From Gammaproteobacteria bacterium UBA6968 (GTDB lineage: Bacteria; Pseudomonadota; Gammaproteobacteria; Pseudomonadales; Azotimanducaceae): DNA of 39,329 nucleotides. Each line of letters begins with the position of its first letter. The stretch's first letter is position 1. The translations under genes were made by a program, and so were the position numbers. This document shows, piece after piece, positions 32,572 to 39,329 of the stretch. The stretch is from NCBI GenBank assembly GCA_002450255.1, contig DJYW01000039.1, positions 1 through 39,329 of the forward strand. Direction: 5' to 3'. The notes beneath the pieces are model-generated. The model was not told the origin of the DNA. It saw only the letters and a list, made by a program, of their open reading frames with translations, and made no database searches.

Positions 32572-33531
32572 CTAGTCTTCACGTTGGACGCTGCCAAATT
32601 CGCTGCCGGATTGAAATAATGAGGCATAGCCGTTCAGGGCTGCAGCAGCCGTCATCACTTGCCCTTTACCCTTGCTGATTTTAAGCGCCGTCACCACCAA
32701 AACACCTTCGCCACATTGAAATCGCAAGCCATCCCTAGCAGCACTAATAAGAGTGCCGGGTGTGACTGTTGTGCCCGTTGCTCCCGGTTCTGCGACCGCT
32801 TCTAAAATCTGCATTGTGACTTGCTCAGAAGCTACGATAACGGGCATGCGGTCAGCTAAGCCGCGCACCTGCAATGCCAACGATGGCGCCGCATTTTGCC
32901 AATCGATGTCTCGATCAGCTCGGGTCAGCTTATGGGCATACGTAACGCCGTCGGTGGACTGAGGTGTCGGCTCTACGGGCAGGTCAGCCAAAACTTTCTG
33001 CACGAGCTTACCGCCCAATTCAGCAAGTGCGCTCTCCAGCACCGGTGCGGTGGTGGTCGCGCTAATGGGCAGCCGCGCCTCGCGAAAAACCGGCCCCGTA
33101 TCCAGGCCGGCTTCCATTTGCATAATGGCGACGCCCGTTTCGCTATCGCCGGCCATGATTGCCCTCTCGATAGGTGCTGCGCCGCGCCAGCGCGGTAACA
33201 GTGATGCGTGCACATTAATGCAGCCATAACGCGGCACGCTCAGGATGGCTTCCGGCAAAATCAGCCCATACGCCGCTACAACCATGACATCTGGTGCGGC
33301 CTCTTTAAGCCGTTCTGCAGCTACTGGATCTCTGAGTGTCTGCGGTTGCCAGGTCGGAATTTCTTTCGCTTGTGCCAATTGCTTGACTGCATTAGGAGCC
33401 ACTTTACGACCCCTACCCCTGGGCCGGTCGGGCTGTGTTAACACTAGAGTCGGTGCGAAGGGACTGTCACACAGCTGGCTTAAGATTTCTGCTGCAAAGG
33501 CCGGGCTACCGGCAAAAACAACGTTGGTCAC
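32572..33531 (-). CDS. fmt: Methionyl-tRNA formyltransferase
   Basis: Fmt formylates initiator methionyl-tRNA using 10-formyl-THF. The 319-residue protein has the N-terminal VFAGSPAFA (5-13). The catalytic triad matches E. coli in position: Asn106 and His108 in [16 protein letters not shown], and Asp144 in MEAGLDTG. The C-terminal OB-like domain is present. It starts at GTG, overlapping the def stop as GTGA, so deformylase and formyltransferase are coupled. Confidence 0.97.
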   Translation of the reverse strand: MTNVVFAGSPAFAAEILSQLCDSPFAPTLVLTQPDRPRGRGRKVAPNAVKQLAQAKEIPTWQPQTLRDPVAAERLKEAAPDVMVVAAYGLILPEAILSVPRYGCINVHASLLPRWRGAAPIERAIMAGDSETGVAIMQMEAGLDTGPVFREARLPISATTTAPVLESALAELGGKLVQKVLADLPVEPTPQSTDGVTYAHKLTRADRDIDWQNAAPSLALQVRGLADRMPVIVASEQVTMQILEAVAEPGATGTTVTPGTLISAARDGLRFQCGEGVLVVTALKISKGKGQVMTAAAALNGYASLFQSGSEFGSVQRED

Positions 33532-34022
33532 GCGCCTGCCTGACGCAATTTCTTGGTAATGCGATTGCGTTTGAGGGTAGATAGGTAGTCGACGAAGAGT
33601 CTTCCTGCTAGGTGATCACATTCGTGTTGGATACAAATGCTCAACAGCCCTTCTGCTTCCATGGTAAAAGCTTCACCCTGCGTGTTTACCGCAGAGACCT
33701 TTACCCGCTCTGACCGCAGAACTGAATCAAAGTAGTCTGGTACTGACAAGCAGCCTTCTTCGCCGGCGATTTTTTCGCCAAACAGTGCCAGTGTTGGGTT
33801 AACAAAGACATAAGGCGTATCTTTTTCTTCACTTACGTCGATGACAATTACCTTTTTATGCACGTTCACCTGCGTAGCGGCGAGCCCGATGCCAGGCGCA
33901 GCATACATGGTTTCGAGCATGTCCTCGGCGAATTGCTGCAAGGCGGCATCGAATATTGTGACGGGCTCAGCCACTGTTCGCAGACGAGGATCTGGATGAT
34001 GAAGAATGTTGAGTAAAGCCAT
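33528..34022 (-). CDS. def: Peptide deformylase
   Basis: Def removes the formyl group from nascent proteins. The 164-residue protein has all three motifs: GIGLAATQ (44-51), EGCLSVP with the metal ligand Cys91, and QHECDHLAG with His133, Glu134 and His137. It is the first gene of the leftward def-fmt-rsmB-trkA-trkH run and diverges from dprA across a 125 bp gap. Confidence 0.97.
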   Translation of the reverse strand: MALLNILHHPDPRLRTVAEPVTIFDAALQQFAEDMLETMYAAPGIGLAATQVNVHKKVIVIDVSEEKDTPYVFVNPTLALFGEKIAGEEGCLSVPDYFDSVLRSERVKVSAVNTQGEAFTMEAEGLLSICIQHECDHLAGRLFVDYLSTLKRNRITKKLRQAGA

Positions 34023-34147
34023 TGTTTTCTTTAAAGCATTGATGGCACCAGTATAACCCGGCTAGTAGCGAGGTGAACCTGTCAGTTGCGAGTTGATTAC
34101 GGTAAGTCCCAGATGCTTTGGGCTTACAATGGACTCGGTAGCTACTC
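34023..34147. promoter_or_regulatory. def/dprA divergent intergenic region
   Basis: This 125 bp gap must hold promoters for both directions. For def, a TATACT -10-like hexamer is on the minus strand (34055-34050) with no good -35 at normal spacing. For dprA, an inverted repeat GTAAGTCC/GGGCTTAC (34102-34109 and 34120-34127, one G-U pair) ends in a TACAAT -10-like hexamer (34125-34130). The inverted repeat could be an operator. These are weak calls. Confidence 0.3.
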
Positions 34148-35374
34148 ATGCGGCAGACGAGTCGGTGCGCTAGTCTTGTCGGCCATTCGTTGGAAAATTT
34201 GCGAGCAATGGCCAGCCAATCAGCCCTACTGTTATGTAAGTTGTTAGACCGGCTGGCACGCAAACAGATCACTGCGCGGATGTTAGCGAATATGCCTCGC
34301 GGTTTTGACCCTGACGGCAACCGAGCGGCGAGTAGAGATGCTGATACGACTCACGGATTAAGTACTTCGGATCTCTCGGATCTCTCGGAATTCATCGCTT
34401 GGTCGCATCAGGCGATCCGCAAACCTGCGCGTGGCCATCGCTATGAACAGTCGGCTGAAACGTCTGAGATCATGGCGATAAGCATTTTCGATCCCGAATA
34501 TCCTCACCTGCTGCGACAGATACCAGATCCTCCTTTGGTTTTGTTCTGCCAAGGCTCTCTCGCGGCGTGGCGCAAATACACCGTGGCAGTGGTTGGTGCA
34601 CGTCGGGCTACGCGCACTGGGATCGAAATTGCTTTCGACCTAGCACGCGATCTAGCTTTTGCAAACGTGGTCACGGTGAGTGGTTTGGCGCGAGGCATTG
34701 ATGGCGCAGCCCATCGCGGCGCCCTGCAGGCGGGGCGTTTTCCCACTGTCGCTGTCCTGGGTTCTGGTCTTGGCAATGTTTATCCGAGTGAGCATCGTCG
34801 TTTGGCCCAGCAAATTTGTGATCAGGATGGTTTGATAATTTCCGAGTTTCCTCATGCTGCAGCGCCTTTAAAACATCATTTTCCTGAGCGTAATCGCATC
34901 ATTAGCGGTTCAGCCGACGCGGTGGTGCTGGTCGAGGCTGGCGTGCACAGTGGGTCATTGATTACCGCGCGTCTGGCATTGGAGCAAGGCCGCGATGTGT
35001 TGGCTTTTCCAGGGTCGCCGCGCAGCGAAACCTCGGCTGGATGCCATCGCCTGATCCAACAGGGTGCTGGCTTAGTTTTGAATGCCGATGATGTTTTGCA
35101 CGAACTCAGTCCGCCGGGTTGGGCACAAAGCGGCACCGAACGCGGTGAGCAAGTAATCGGAATGGAGTTAACGGCCCAACGATCAGCTTGTTATCAGCAA
35201 TGTGGGCCGGAAGCGGCAGCATTATTGGATGTCATGAACGCCGAACCACAGAGTCTCGATGAGCTGATCTTTATATCGGCGTTACCGCCGCAGGAACTCA
35301 GCGTGCTGGTGATCGAACTTGAGTTAGCGGGGTTTGTGACTCGATTCGCAGAAGGGTATATTCGCGCTTCATAA
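34148..35374 (+). CDS. dprA: DNA-processing protein DprA
   Basis: DprA (Smf) binds incoming single-stranded DNA in transformation and loads RecA. The core Rossmann-like fold is clear: AVVGARRATRTG near 149, VSGLARGIDGAAHRGAL, VAVLGSGLGNVYPSEH, FPERNRIISG and LVEAGVHSGSLITARLALEQGRDVLAFPG. A C-terminal winged-helix-like domain (LLDVMNAEPQSLDEL) is present. The N-terminal 130 residues are poorly conserved, and the start is uncertain: ATG at 34148 gives 408 residues, ATG at 34208 gives 388. Many non-competent bacteria keep this gene, so it is not proof of competence. Confidence 0.93.
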   Translation: MRQTSRCASLVGHSLENLRAMASQSALLLCKLLDRLARKQITARMLANMPRGFDPDGNRAASRDADTTHGLSTSDLSDLSEFIAWSHQAIRKPARGHRYEQSAETSEIMAISIFDPEYPHLLRQIPDPPLVLFCQGSLAAWRKYTVAVVGARRATRTGIEIAFDLARDLAFANVVTVSGLARGIDGAAHRGALQAGRFPTVAVLGSGLGNVYPSEHRRLAQQICDQDGLIISEFPHAAAPLKHHFPERNRIISGSADAVVLVEAGVHSGSLITARLALEQGRDVLAFPGSPRSETSAGCHRLIQQGAGLVLNADDVLHELSPPGWAQSGTERGEQVIGMELTAQRSACYQQCGPEAAALLDVMNAEPQSLDELIFISALPPQELSVLVIELELAGFVTRFAEGYIRAS

Positions 35375-35398
35375 AATTAAACATCAAAGGAGCTCCAC

Positions 35399-35893
35399 AT
35401 GGCTTGGGTCGCTATTCTCATGGGATCAGAGTCAGATTGGCCGGTTGTACAAGGCGCGACAACGGTGCTTAAGCAGCTTGGTGTGAAGTTCGAGGTGCGA
35501 GTCACCAGTGCGCATCGAACGCCCGAAGCAACACAGACTTATGTACAGGATGCGGAACAACGTGGTTGCCAAGTCTTTATCTGTGCAGCCGGCATGGCTG
35601 CGCACTTGGCTGGTGCCGTTGCGGCACAAACCGTCAAACCTGTTATTGGTATTCCAATAAATAGCGGCCCGTTGCAAGGGTTCGATGCTTTATTATCCAC
35701 TGTCCAAATGCCGGGCGGTATACCCGTCGCAACTGTGGCTGTCGGTTCAGCGGGTGCGAAGAACGCGGGTTACTTGGCCGGTCAAATGATCGCCCTGGCA
35801 AATTCGGAAGTAGCGACCGCACTGCAAACCGACCGAGCAACCTCGCGAGACAAAGTCGCGGCTCAGAATGAATCGGTACAAAACTCGCTGTAG
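35399..35893 (+). CDS. purE: N5-carboxyaminoimidazole ribonucleotide mutase
   Basis: PurE makes 4-carboxy-5-aminoimidazole ribonucleotide in purine synthesis. The 164-residue protein has GSESDW (9-14), SAHRTP (37-42) with the catalytic His39, and the AGMAAHLAG loop (64-72), followed by [26 protein letters not shown] strong AAGGAG site precedes the ATG. The usual partner purK does not follow. It is replaced by tsaC. Either purK is elsewhere or this acts alone as a class II enzyme. The sequence alone does not settle it. Confidence 0.95.
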   Translation: MAWVAILMGSESDWPVVQGATTVLKQLGVKFEVRVTSAHRTPEATQTYVQDAEQRGCQVFICAAGMAAHLAGAVAAQTVKPVIGIPINSGPLQGFDALLSTVQMPGGIPVATVAVGSAGAKNAGYLAGQMIALANSEVATALQTDRATSRDKVAAQNESVQNSL

Positions 35894-35911
35894 CGCTGCT
35901 TTAGGTTAATT

Positions 35912-36496
35912 TTGGTTCTCGAAGCGGACGCCGCCAACATTGCCAAAGCGGCTCAGGTCATTAGCAGCGGGGGTGTGATCGCGCACGCCACCGAGGGAGT
36001 TTGGGGTTTGGCGTGTGCCCCGTTCGATTTGTATGCGGTCAACCGCATCCTGCAGCTAAAAGACCGCGATCCTGCTAAAGGATTACTTGTTATCGGCGCC
36101 GACAGCAATTCGTTTCAATGCCAGTTGGACGGTCTCGGCGAGACCCAAAAAGCAGAAGTGATCGCCTCCTGGCCTGGACACGTAACGTGGATCTTGCCGG
36201 ATACGCGCTATCCAGGCTTGGTTACCGGTGGCCGCCCGACTCTTGGCTGTCGAGTGCCCGATCACTTACAAGCAAGAACGCTTTGCAAAACAGTAGGAGG
36301 CTGCCTGGTGTCGACTTCCCTGAATCGTTCCGGCGAATCCGCCATCACGACTTATGCTGACGCGTTGGATCAGTTCGGACACGCGGTGGACTGGGTATTG
36401 CCCGGACAGGTGGGCGCTGCGCTGGGGCCCAGTCAAATTCTCACGCCTGGTGGAGCCGTGCTGCGTGAAACACCGACGGCCGGCACAAATCAGTGA
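35912..36496 (+). CDS. tsaC: Threonylcarbamoyl-AMP synthase (YrdC/TsaC type)
   Basis: TsaC makes L-threonylcarbamoyl-AMP, the precursor of the t6A37 modification in tRNAs that read ANN codons. The 194-residue protein has the YrdC fold landmarks: VIAHATEGVWGLACAP (22-37), ILQLKDRDPAKGLLVIGA with the Lys/Arg motif, SWPGHVTWILP and VSTSLNRSGES, equivalent to the family STSAN. The start is TTG after an AGG site. It lacks the extra C-terminal Sua5 domain, so it is the short form. Its stop overlaps aroE as GTGA. Confidence 0.95.
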   Translation: MVLEADAANIAKAAQVISSGGVIAHATEGVWGLACAPFDLYAVNRILQLKDRDPAKGLLVIGADSNSFQCQLDGLGETQKAEVIASWPGHVTWILPDTRYPGLVTGGRPTLGCRVPDHLQARTLCKTVGGCLVSTSLNRSGESAITTYADALDQFGHAVDWVLPGQVGAALGPSQILTPGGAVLRETPTAGTNQ

Positions 36497-37335
36497 GGGC
36501 TGCAATTCAAGGCGATCGCTATCAGGTGATTGGTCACCCGATTCGTCACTCACTTTCGCCAAAGATACATCAAACGTTTGCAGAGCAAACTCAAGAAGCG
36601 GTGACCTACACTCGTGCCGATGTGGATCCTAAAGCCTTTGCAGCCTATGTTCGGCGCTTTTTCAGTTTGGGTGGCAAGGGACTAAACATCACGGTGCCGC
36701 ATAAGGTCGCGGCATTCCAATTGGCGGACGAACTTGACCAGGCTGGACGGGTTGCTGAAGCGGTGAACACCTTGTATTACCGCCACGGGAAGCTGGTGGG
36801 CACGAATACCGACGGCGTCGGCTTTGTCCGAGATCTCACCCAACGCCATAGATTCTCAGTTGCCGGTAACCGTGTCTTAATGCTTGGCGCCGGAGGCGCG
36901 GCTAGAGGACTTATGTTGCCGTTACTCGCGTGCCAACCCTCTGTCCTGGCGATTAGCAATCGAACGACTGCTGCGGCTCAGGATCTTGTGAAACGATTTC
37001 AACCACACGCCGAAGGGTGTCATTTACAGATTGCTGAGGCTGGCGCGCTGCAACAACCCTTTGATTTGGTTATTAACGCGACCGCTATAGGACTTGCTGG
37101 TGCGACGGTGGAATGGCCGGTTGGAGCGATTCAGCAAGCATTTTGTTATGACCTCAGCTACGCAGGCGGTGCCGCTTTTGCGCGTTGGGCAGCACGTTCC
37201 GGCGCTTCGCAAAGCGAGGATGGGTTGGGTATGCTGGTCGAACAAGCGGCGGAGAGCTTTCAAATCTGGCGCAATAAGATGCCGTTGACGGAGCCAGCTT
37301 ATCAAGAGCTTCGCGCGGAGTTGGTGGCGACATAA
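36493..37335 (+). CDS. aroE: Shikimate dehydrogenase (NADP+)
   Basis: AroE reduces 3-dehydroshikimate to shikimate in aromatic amino acid synthesis. The 280-residue protein has IGHPIRHSLSPKIHQ (13-27) for substrate binding, LNITVPHK with catalytic Lys71, NTDGVGF with Asp107, and the NADP-binding LGAGGAARG (131-139). It ends with GLGMLVEQAAESFQIW, as usual. It starts at GTG, coupled to tsaC. The tsaC-aroE pairing is common near gammaproteobacterial origins. Confidence 0.97.
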   Translation: MRAAIQGDRYQVIGHPIRHSLSPKIHQTFAEQTQEAVTYTRADVDPKAFAAYVRRFFSLGGKGLNITVPHKVAAFQLADELDQAGRVAEAVNTLYYRHGKLVGTNTDGVGFVRDLTQRHRFSVAGNRVLMLGAGGAARGLMLPLLACQPSVLAISNRTTAAAQDLVKRFQPHAEGCHLQIAEAGALQQPFDLVINATAIGLAGATVEWPVGAIQQAFCYDLSYAGGAAFARWAARSGASQSEDGLGMLVEQAAESFQIWRNKMPLTEPAYQELRAELVAT

Positions 37336-37368
37336 TAAAAATTTACCCAGATCGAGAAGGCCAGCATT

Positions 37369-37617
37369 ATGAGTTCGACACCACGCTTTATCGCCGGAGC
37401 CGTTTGTCCACAATGTCGGGAAGTGGACAGAATGCAGGTGCGCACAATCACTATTGAAGACGGTGTCGAAGAGGTCGAAAGGCGCTGCGTTGCTTGCGGT
37501 TATAGTGAGACTTTGGAGCAGGTTGATCCCACAATGGGCTTGCCTAGAGCGCGCTTTGAGAAAAGCAAAGCCGATGCCACGACGGTTAGTCCGGTGAAAA
37601 TCATGGATCCCAAATAG
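37369..37617 (+). CDS. YheV family (DUF2387) putative zinc-ribbon protein
   Basis: This is an 82-residue protein starting RFIAGAVCPQC after six residues. Two Cys-x2-Cys knuckles, Cys13/Cys16 and Cys40/Cys43, make a zinc ribbon. The start RFIAGA-CP-C is shared with E. coli YheV. The function is not known for the family. A GAAGG site lies about 11 bases before the ATG. The gap to aroE is only 33 bp, so it is probably the last gene of the dprA-purE-tsaC-aroE run. The C-terminal 30 residues are polar and look disordered. Confidence 0.85.
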   Translation: MSSTPRFIAGAVCPQCREVDRMQVRTITIEDGVEEVERRCVACGYSETLEQVDPTMGLPRARFEKSKADATTVSPVKIMDPK

Positions 37618-38426
37618 CGTTAGCGCAATTGGCCTAAGACTTAGTCGCGCACAAGGAGCCAACAAAAAGGCAGGCGCGAGCAAGTGAAGATAGGAAATTG
37701 AGTTAAGGAACCCAGGCAAACGCTGTTAAGTTATAGACGGACGAAAGTGGGTTATCTCTAAAAATCCGGCGATGTTACGGCCACATTTCATCCAGGCGAC
37801 TTCAAAGCTTTTTTGCAGGTGTTCATTACTGGTGTCCATCTTCAAACGCAGACTTTTTTCGAAGCGATTTTTAATCGGGCAAATCAAGCTATTAAAATCT
37901 TGGCTTCTTGGAAAGTTCGTATTGCTCTCCTAAAGTCTACTGTTATAATGCGGGCTCGCGGCTGCCGAAGTAGCGCTGAACAAACACGTTTTATTAATCA
38001 AAAAAGCATTTGTTAAGCGACATAGCCCAGCGATCCTGCAGACCGAACCCTCCAACCAACGAAAAGCCTTGCGTAGCGCGTATGGCGTAATTTGGCGAGG
38101 ACGACAAGAAACGCTCGGCAAGAGTGGCGACGCGAATCTACGTGCTGAAACGTATGCGTAGAAGCAGCAATGGTAAGGGTTCGCATTGTAATGTGAAATT
38201 AGATCACCACACGGTAGAGTCGGCGCAGAGGTTCACGCACCGCTCAATCGCGATCCGATTAAACAAAACAATGCAAACCGGAAAATCATTTAATATACCT
38301 GTATGCGCAAAAGCGATTAGCCAGCATAAAAGCCTGAGAAAACGGTCGCAGCGTTTGCAGATGAGTCACCTACAGGTTCCGGCAGTAGTTGGCTAACTTA
38401 TTGGCACAAGGCCGCGGCGAAGAGAG

Positions 38427-38442
38427 ACCGAAAAAGTTCGGT
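38427..38442. other. Small stem-loop
   Basis: ACCGAA and TTCGGT form a perfect 6-bp stem with loop AAAG. No T-run follows on either strand, so it is not a convincing terminator. Confidence 0.4.
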
Positions 38443-38457
38443 ACAAGACTCAGGTAG

Positions 38458-38472
38458 GATAGATAGATAGAT
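38458..38472 (+). repeat. GATA tetranucleotide repeat
   Basis: Three GATA units plus a terminal GAT lie in tandem. It is a short simple repeat, possibly prone to slippage, and it lies outside any gene. Confidence 0.6.
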
Positions 38473-38535
38473 CGAGTGCCTGTTGAGGAGCACTCATAGA
38501 AAAAGAAGCGCAGGAAAGCGCAAAAAGAGTCGAAA

Positions 38536-38567
38536 GCAATTTGTGTTTAGGGATGGACACAAATTGC
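38536..38567. repeat. Perfect 11-bp inverted repeat
   Basis: GCAATTTGTGT (38536-38546) and ACACAAATTGC (38557-38567) are exact reverse complements around a 10-nt loop. The right arm runs into a 7-bp direct repeat, AAATTGC twice (38561-38574). It could be an operator for a dimeric regulator or an RNA hairpin. Confidence 0.7.
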
Positions 38568-38580
38568 AAATTGCAAAAAG

Positions 38581-38598
38581 TGAATGCACTGGCATTCA
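38581..38598. other. Small stem-loop
   Basis: TGAATGC and GCATTCA form a perfect 7-bp stem with the 4-nt loop ACTG, 13 bp after the 11-bp inverted repeat. Together they suggest a folded transcript or a compound regulatory site. Confidence 0.5.
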
Positions 38599-38939
38599 GC
38601 AACATAAAAATAACGATATAAACTAAAACAAGATCCAGCCGAAGGCGAGCTAACAGCTGGTATTTGAGTCTGAGCGGGTCCGCGTTGCTTGGTAACGTTG
38701 GGGCGACGCGTCGGAAGCAGATTGAAAGCATGGCACATTTTGCCCGGCAATAAATTTTGGGATTACGCGTCGTGAATTGTAGAGCGTTATGTCCCATGCA
38801 CTTTTAGTTGATATAAAGCGCTCAGCCACCATATCAAGTTGACCAAAACGCTTAGGTGAGGCGGCAAACTGATCTTGGCTACCGATTTAACGCTAGCAAT
38901 TAGGCAGCAACGATCTAAAACGACAAAGTAATCCGGTAC

Positions 38940-38963
38940 GCTTGGAGCATGTAGGCTCCGAGC
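38940..38963 (+). promoter_or_regulatory. Stem-loop in the coxB leader
   Basis: GCTTGGAGC and GCTCCGAGC pair over 9 bp with one G-U and a 6-nt loop (ATGTAG). The hairpin ends 24 bp before the coxB ATG, just upstream of the GAAGAG ribosome site, so it would lie in the 5' leader if the promoter is further left. A role in translation or mRNA stability is inference. Confidence 0.45.
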
Positions 38964-38987
38964 ACTCAGATAGACGAAGAGACAAAC

Positions 38988-39329
38988 ATGATGCAAAAAA
39001 CTCTGAAAACACTCGCACTAACCGCTGGCGTGTTGGTGTCTGGAATAGTCGCCGCAGACGAGCTCAATATGAGAAAAGGCGTCACGGAGATTAGCAACCA
39101 GGTATACGACCTGCATATGCAGATTTTAGGAATTTGCGTCTTGATCGGAATAGTGGTCTTTGGCGTGCTGTTCTATTCAGTGTACGCGCATCGAAAGTCA
39201 AAAGGGGCAGTGCCTGCGCACTTTCATGAAAACACAAAGCTAGAACTTTTATGGACGATCATACCGACCCTCATCTTGGTCGGCATGGCGGTCCCAGCCA
39301 CCCAGGTACTTATCGCTATGTACGATACT
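38988..39329 (+). CDS. coxB: Cytochrome c oxidase subunit II (partial, 5' end)
   Basis: This is the start of subunit II of aa3-type cytochrome oxidase, which accepts electrons from cytochrome c through its CuA centre. The 114 codons present encode a signal peptide (about 1-23, ending VAA before DELNM). The first membrane helix is at about 46-65, and the second spans ENTKLELLWTIIPTLILVG to the end. HENTKLELLWTIIP and VPATQVLIAMYDT are diagnostic for the family. Two adjacent ATGs are possible starts, with GAAGAG upstream. The window ends before the CuA domain, so the copper ligands cannot be checked. Confidence 0.93.
   Translation, partial: MMQKTLKTLALTAGVLVSGIVAADELNMRKGVTEISNQVYDLHMQILGICVLIGIVVFGVLFYSVYAHRKSKGAVPAHFHENTKLELLWTIIPTLILVGMAVPATQVLIAMYDT

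Larger units (their letters stand above)
37618..38987. other. 1.37 kb gene-free region before coxB with several inverted repeats
   Basis: No reading frame here has a ribosome site, a recognisable motif or plausible composition, and no tRNA was recognised. The right half holds the hairpins 38427-38442, 38536-38567 and 38581-38598, a palindrome CGACGCGTCG (38704-38713), a short GATA repeat (38458-38472) and the coxB leader stem (38940-38963). It should contain the coxB promoter, but no clear -35/-10 pair was identified. The left half (37618-38400) shows nothing I can explain. Confidence 0.6.

Noticed and set aside
37024..37719. 231-codon minus-strand open frame
   Set aside because: It is antisense to aroE and the YheV-type gene, has an unnatural Cys/Arg/Leu-rich composition, no ribosome site and no recognisable motif.
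38160..38260. GGTTCGCA and GGTTCACG sequences recalling a tRNA T-loop
   Set aside because: No acceptor stem or anticodon arm could be folded around them.
38124..38396. 90-codon open frame before coxB
   Set aside because: No ribosome site, no motif, basic random-like composition. Not supported as a gene.

Overview
The window is the replication-origin region of a gammaproteobacterial chromosome. The evidence is the gene order rpmH-rnpA-yidD-yidC-mnmE-mnmG-rsmG-parA-parB-atpIBEFHAGDC-glmU-glmS on one side of oriC and dnaA-dnaN-recF-gyrB on the other, plus a right arm (tag, LpxL-type acyltransferase, trkH/trkA, rsmB, fmt, def, dprA, tsaC, aroE, coxB) that resembles the oriC neighbourhood of Pseudomonas and marine relatives. 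Base composition looks balanced. No insertion sequence, prophage, integron, CRISPR array, tRNA or rRNA gene was seen. A full F1Fo ATP synthase and the start of an aa3-type cytochrome c oxidase subunit II gene point to an aerobically respiring, Gram-negative organism. I cannot name the genus.

Layout. Positions 1-19408, all minus strand: glmS and glmU (UDP-GlcNAc synthesis), the nine-gene atp operon with a good sigma70-type promoter in front of atpI, parB/parA (chromosome segregation), rsmG, mnmG and mnmE (rRNA and tRNA modification), yidC and yidD (membrane insertion), rnpA and rpmH. The 44-codon rpmH was found by reading the minus strand directly. Positions 19409-20481 are a 1.07 kb gene-free stretch with an AT-rich tract and a cluster of DnaA boxes, the probable oriC. 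Positions 20482-28122, plus strand: dnaA, dnaN, recF, gyrB, tag and the acyltransferase. Positions 28107-34022, minus strand: def, fmt, rsmB, trkA, trkH, the only block transcribed head-on to replication leaving oriC. Positions 34148-37617, plus strand: dprA, purE, tsaC, aroE and a YheV-type zinc-ribbon gene. Positions 37618-38987 are a 1.37 kb gene-free region rich in short inverted repeats, followed by the 5' end of coxB, which the window end cuts.

How the genes work together. DnaA acts at the origin, DnaN, RecF and GyrB serve the replication fork, and ParA/ParB segregate the newly copied origins. Two perfect parS palindromes, the ParB-binding sites, lie inside recF, and both encode the same hexapeptide, so the whole ParABS system (operon plus sites) is within this window. 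ATP synthase, YidC (which inserts Fo subunit c) and the cox operon supply energy. rpmH/rnpA/rsmG/mnmEG/def/fmt/rsmB/tsaC serve translation. GlmS/GlmU and the acyltransferase feed the envelope.

The gene content is conventional. The points worth a second look are the parS sites inside recF, the hairpin-rich region before coxB, structured intergenic spacers in the atp operon and before rsmB, insertions in RnpA and RsmB, and a purE with no purK. I found no convincing undescribed system.
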